Positions 31,436 to 33,387 of a stretch of 33,387 nucleotides of DNA are shown piece after piece. The notes beneath the pieces are model-generated. The model was not told where the DNA came from. It worked only from the letters and a program-made list of their open reading frames with translations, and did not search any database. Numbering within the stretch: position 1 is the first letter of the stretch; each line of letters opens with the position of its first letter. The position numbers and the translations under genes were made by a program. Origin of the DNA: DASXPG01 sp044449445 (GTDB lineage Bacteria > Gemmatimonadota > Gemmatimonadetes > Gemmatimonadales > JACORV01); contig JBIOIA010000006.1 in NCBI GenBank assembly GCA_044449445.1, forward strand, positions 1 to 33,387, in the 5' to 3' direction.

Positions 31436-32320
31436 TTGACCGCCGCGATCGAGACGAACGGTCTCGGCAAGCGCTACGGCCGGGTGACGGGCCTCGAGGA
31501 CCTCTCGTTCCGCATCGAGGAAGGGGAGGTCTTCGGTTTCCTCGGCCCCAACGGCGCGGGCAAGACCACGACGATCCGCCTGCTGCTGGGCCTGATCGCG
31601 CCCACGAAGGGCGGCGCGACGGTACGTGGGCACGACGTGCGTGGACGGGATGTGTCGTGGCGCGGCGAGGTCGGCTACCTGCCGGGCGAGCTTGCACTGT
31701 GGCCCGCGCTCACCGGCGCGCGCACGCTGGCGTTCCTCGAGTCGCTGACCGGCAGGAGAGCCACGAGGCGGAAGGAGTTGCTCGCGCGATTCGGCCTCCC
31801 CGACGCGGACCTCGCGCGCCGAGTTGGCACCTACTCCAACGGCATGAAGCAGAAGCTGGGCCTCGTGCAGGCCCTTCAGTGCGACCCCGCCCTGGTGCTG
31901 CTCGACGAGCCGACCAAGGGACTCGATCCCCTCGTGCAGCAGGAGTTCTACGACCTGATCGCGGAGCTCGGTCGCGCCGGGACCACGGTATTCTTCTCCT
32001 CTCACGTGCTGTCCGAGGTGGAGCGCGTGAGCTCGCGCGTCGCGATGCTGAAGGACGGCCGCCTGGTCGGCGTCGGCGGCGTGGACGAGCTGCGCCGCGC
32101 GCAGCGGCGCCGCGTCGTCGCGACGTTCTCCCAGCATGTGGACGCGACGTCGCTCGCGGCGTTCGGCGAGATCACCGCGGCCACCGAACGCCGCGTCGAG
32201 CTGCTGGTCGTGCAGGAGCGCATCGCGGCGCTGGTGGTGCGGCTGGGCGTGCTGCCGCTCGCCGACCTCGTGATCGAGCCCGCGCGGCTCGAGGACGCGT
32301 TCCTGGAACGCTACCAGTGA
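31436..32320 (+). CDS. ABC transporter ATP-binding protein
   Basis: 294 residues. Walker A GPNGAGKTTT, a Q-loop replaced by the GEVGYLPGE region, signature motif YSNGMKQKLGL (variant of LSGGQ), Walker B LVLLDEPTKGLDP and H-loop FFSSHVLSEVE are all present. A C-terminal extension (about 225-294) is typical of ATPases of ABC-2 exporters. The only start matching the family N-terminus is TTG at 31436, embedded in a minimal ATG-AAT-TGA mini-ORF (31431-31439). It powers the permease encoded next, whose start overlaps its stop. The cargo is unknown; drug or lipid export is typical. Confidence 0.92.
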   Translation: MTAAIETNGLGKRYGRVTGLEDLSFRIEEGEVFGFLGPNGAGKTTTIRLLLGLIAPTKGGATVRGHDVRGRDVSWRGEVGYLPGELALWPALTGARTLAFLESLTGRRATRRKELLARFGLPDADLARRVGTYSNGMKQKLGLVQALQCDPALVLLDEPTKGLDPLVQQEFYDLIAELGRAGTTVFFSSHVLSEVERVSSRVAMLKDGRLVGVGGVDELRRAQRRRVVATFSQHVDATSLAAFGEITAATERRVELLVVQERIAALVVRLGVLPLADLVIEPARLEDAFLERYQ

Positions 32321-33114
32321 GCATGCGCGCGATGCTCGGCCATCACTGGCGCCGCCACCGGATCGCGCTCGGCGCGCTGGCGGTCGGCATGTTCCTGTTC
32401 GAATGGATGATGACGAAGATCGCTCCAGAGCCGTCCCAGACGCAGGCCATGGCGGGGTTCTTCCAGATGCTCCCGGCGCCGGTCCTCGACATGCTGGGCG
32501 AGCTGACCGCGAACTTCAGCGCGCGGGGCTGGATCAGCTTCGGCTACGCCCACCCGTTCCCGGTGCTGATGATGGGGACGTGGGCGGTGCGGCTGAGCGC
32601 GTCGGCGGTCGCCGGCGAGATCGGCACCGGCACGATGGACCTGCTCGCGAGCCGCCCGGTGCCGCGCGGGCACCTGCTCCGTGCGGCGCTGATCGCGCTC
32701 CTGGCCGGGCTCGCCCTCATCGCCGCGAGCGGATGGGCCGGGACGGCCGTCGGACTCGCGACGCGACCGGTGCTCGGCGTCGGGCCGTCTGGCTACCTGC
32801 CGGTGGCGATCGGTCTGTGGCTGCTGTTCGCGGCGTTCGCCGCGGCCGGGCTGGTGATCTCGGCGCTGCGGCGCCAGGGCGGGGCGGCGATCGCGGTGAC
32901 GGCGGGACTGATCGCCGTGTCGTTCGCGGTGAACTTCCTCGCGCGAGCCTGGCGGCCCATCGCGTGGACGCGGCGGTTCTCGCTGTTCATGTACTACGAG
33001 CCGGAGCAGCTGTACCGCTCGGGCGTGCTGACGGTACATGTACTGGTCCTGGCGGGCGTTGCGGTGGCGCTGGCGGCGCTGGCGTTTCCGGTGTTCGCGC
33101 GCCGGGATCTGTAG
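32317..33114 (+). CDS. ABC-2 type transporter permease
   Basis: 265 residues with about six hydrophobic segments (IALGALAVGMFLFEWMM, YAHPFPVLMMGTWAVRLSA, LIALLAGLALIAASGW, LPVAIGLWLLFAAFAAAGLVI, AIAVTAGLIAVSFAVNFL, VLVLAGVAVALAALAFPVFA). SAVAGEIGTGTMDLLASRPVPR is the conserved cytoplasmic coupling region of ABC-2 permeases. GTG 32317 overlaps the ATPase stop (GTGA), while ATG 32323 is equally possible. It forms the membrane half of an exporter with the ATPase. Its stop TAG abuts the stop of the following minus-strand gene (TAGCTA). Confidence 0.85.
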   Translation: MSMRAMLGHHWRRHRIALGALAVGMFLFEWMMTKIAPEPSQTQAMAGFFQMLPAPVLDMLGELTANFSARGWISFGYAHPFPVLMMGTWAVRLSASAVAGEIGTGTMDLLASRPVPRGHLLRAALIALLAGLALIAASGWAGTAVGLATRPVLGVGPSGYLPVAIGLWLLFAAFAAAGLVISALRRQGGAAIAVTAGLIAVSFAVNFLARAWRPIAWTRRFSLFMYYEPEQLYRSGVLTVHVLVLAGVAVALAALAFPVFARRDL

Positions 33115-33387
33115 CTACAGCCTGAAGAGGTAGCTCACCTTTCCGAAGAACCCGTCCGCCGTGCGCCCCAGCTGCCCGAAGCGGAACGCCTGCGGCTCCT
33201 CGAGCGTCGAGCCGTAGCCGAGGTAGATCAGCGTCCCCGGGCTCGGCCGGTAGCTGAACAGCCAGTCCACGCGGAACTCGTTCAGCACGCTCGCGCTCTG
33301 GAGCGTGTCGTTGACGAGGATCGGGTTGCCGCTGCGATCCTGGAGCGCGGAGAGATCGCGCGCCGTGTACTGCCCGACGAACCGGAA
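33115..33387 (-). CDS. C-terminal part of outer membrane protein (DUF5916-like), cut by window edge
   Basis: The last 90 residues of a minus-strand gene that continues beyond the window. The sequence is beta-barrel-like and includes LNEFRVDWLFSYRPSPGTLIYLGYGS, then FRFGQLGRTADGFFGKVSYLFRL at the C-terminus. This ending is characteristic of the large exported proteins annotated as DUF5916 / carbohydrate-binding family 9-like, common in Gemmatimonadota and Bacteroidota. The assignment rests only on this tail. Confidence 0.7.
   Translation of the reverse strand, partial: FRFVGQYTARDLSALQDRSGNPILVNDTLQSASVLNEFRVDWLFSYRPSPGTLIYLGYGSTLEEPQAFRFGQLGRTADGFFGKVSYLFRL

Overview
The window is 33.4 kb of very GC-rich, tightly packed bacterial chromosome. 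Gene content suggests a Gram-negative, probably aerobic heterotroph, most likely Gemmatimonadota. The supporting signs are a TonB-dependent receptor with a carboxypeptidase-regulatory N-terminus, a D15-type barrel, two large membrane-bound Ser/Thr kinases, a PadR regulator with a Gly/Arg-rich N-terminus, a secreted M19 dipeptidase and the tail of what looks like a DUF5916 outer-membrane protein. No rRNA or other lineage marker is present, so this assignment is inference. I see no tRNA, rRNA, CRISPR array, transposase or phage gene.

Layout. (1) 44-4088, envelope redox: a secreted peroxiredoxin whose peroxidatic cysteine codon is an in-frame TGA with a hairpin just downstream, so a strong selenoprotein candidate. 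It converges on a minus-strand operon: Tat-exported asparaginase-type Ntn hydrolase, D15-type barrel, CcdA/DsbD-type membrane protein and TlpA-like thioredoxin. (2) 4182-7658: a two-domain PPK2 polyphosphate kinase back to back with a Ser/Thr kinase carrying four membrane helices and a coiled coil. (3) 7733-13687, plus strand: tandem paralogous membrane TPR proteins, nicotinate phosphoribosyltransferase, a short segment with its own TATAAT promoter, micro-ORF and very stable hairpin, nicotinamidase, a class V aminotransferase and phosphoglycerate dehydrogenase (NAD salvage plus serine synthesis). (4) 13714-20091, minus strand: a chemoreceptor-like protein without a sensory domain, then a TonB-dependent receptor with an extra C-terminal domain and a secreted Gly-rich protein. 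(5) 20124-27268, plus strand: leuS with an 8-bp tandem repeat, an ECF sigma/anti-sigma pair followed by a two-PDZ secreted protein, a PadR regulator with a 20-bp perfect palindromic operator, an M19 dipeptidase and a lipoprotein whose signal peptide is made from a 7-bp repeat. (6) 27265-33387: a porin-like protein divergent from a cupredoxin, which overlaps a Cache/HAMP-type receptor fused to a Ser/Thr kinase, then an ABC exporter and a partial outer-membrane protein gene.

Genome-scale habits visible here: many 4-nt start/stop overlaps, convergent genes whose stop codons interlock in CTAG or TAGCTA, and several genes whose -10 box lies only 5-9 nt before the start codon, suggesting leaderless mRNAs.
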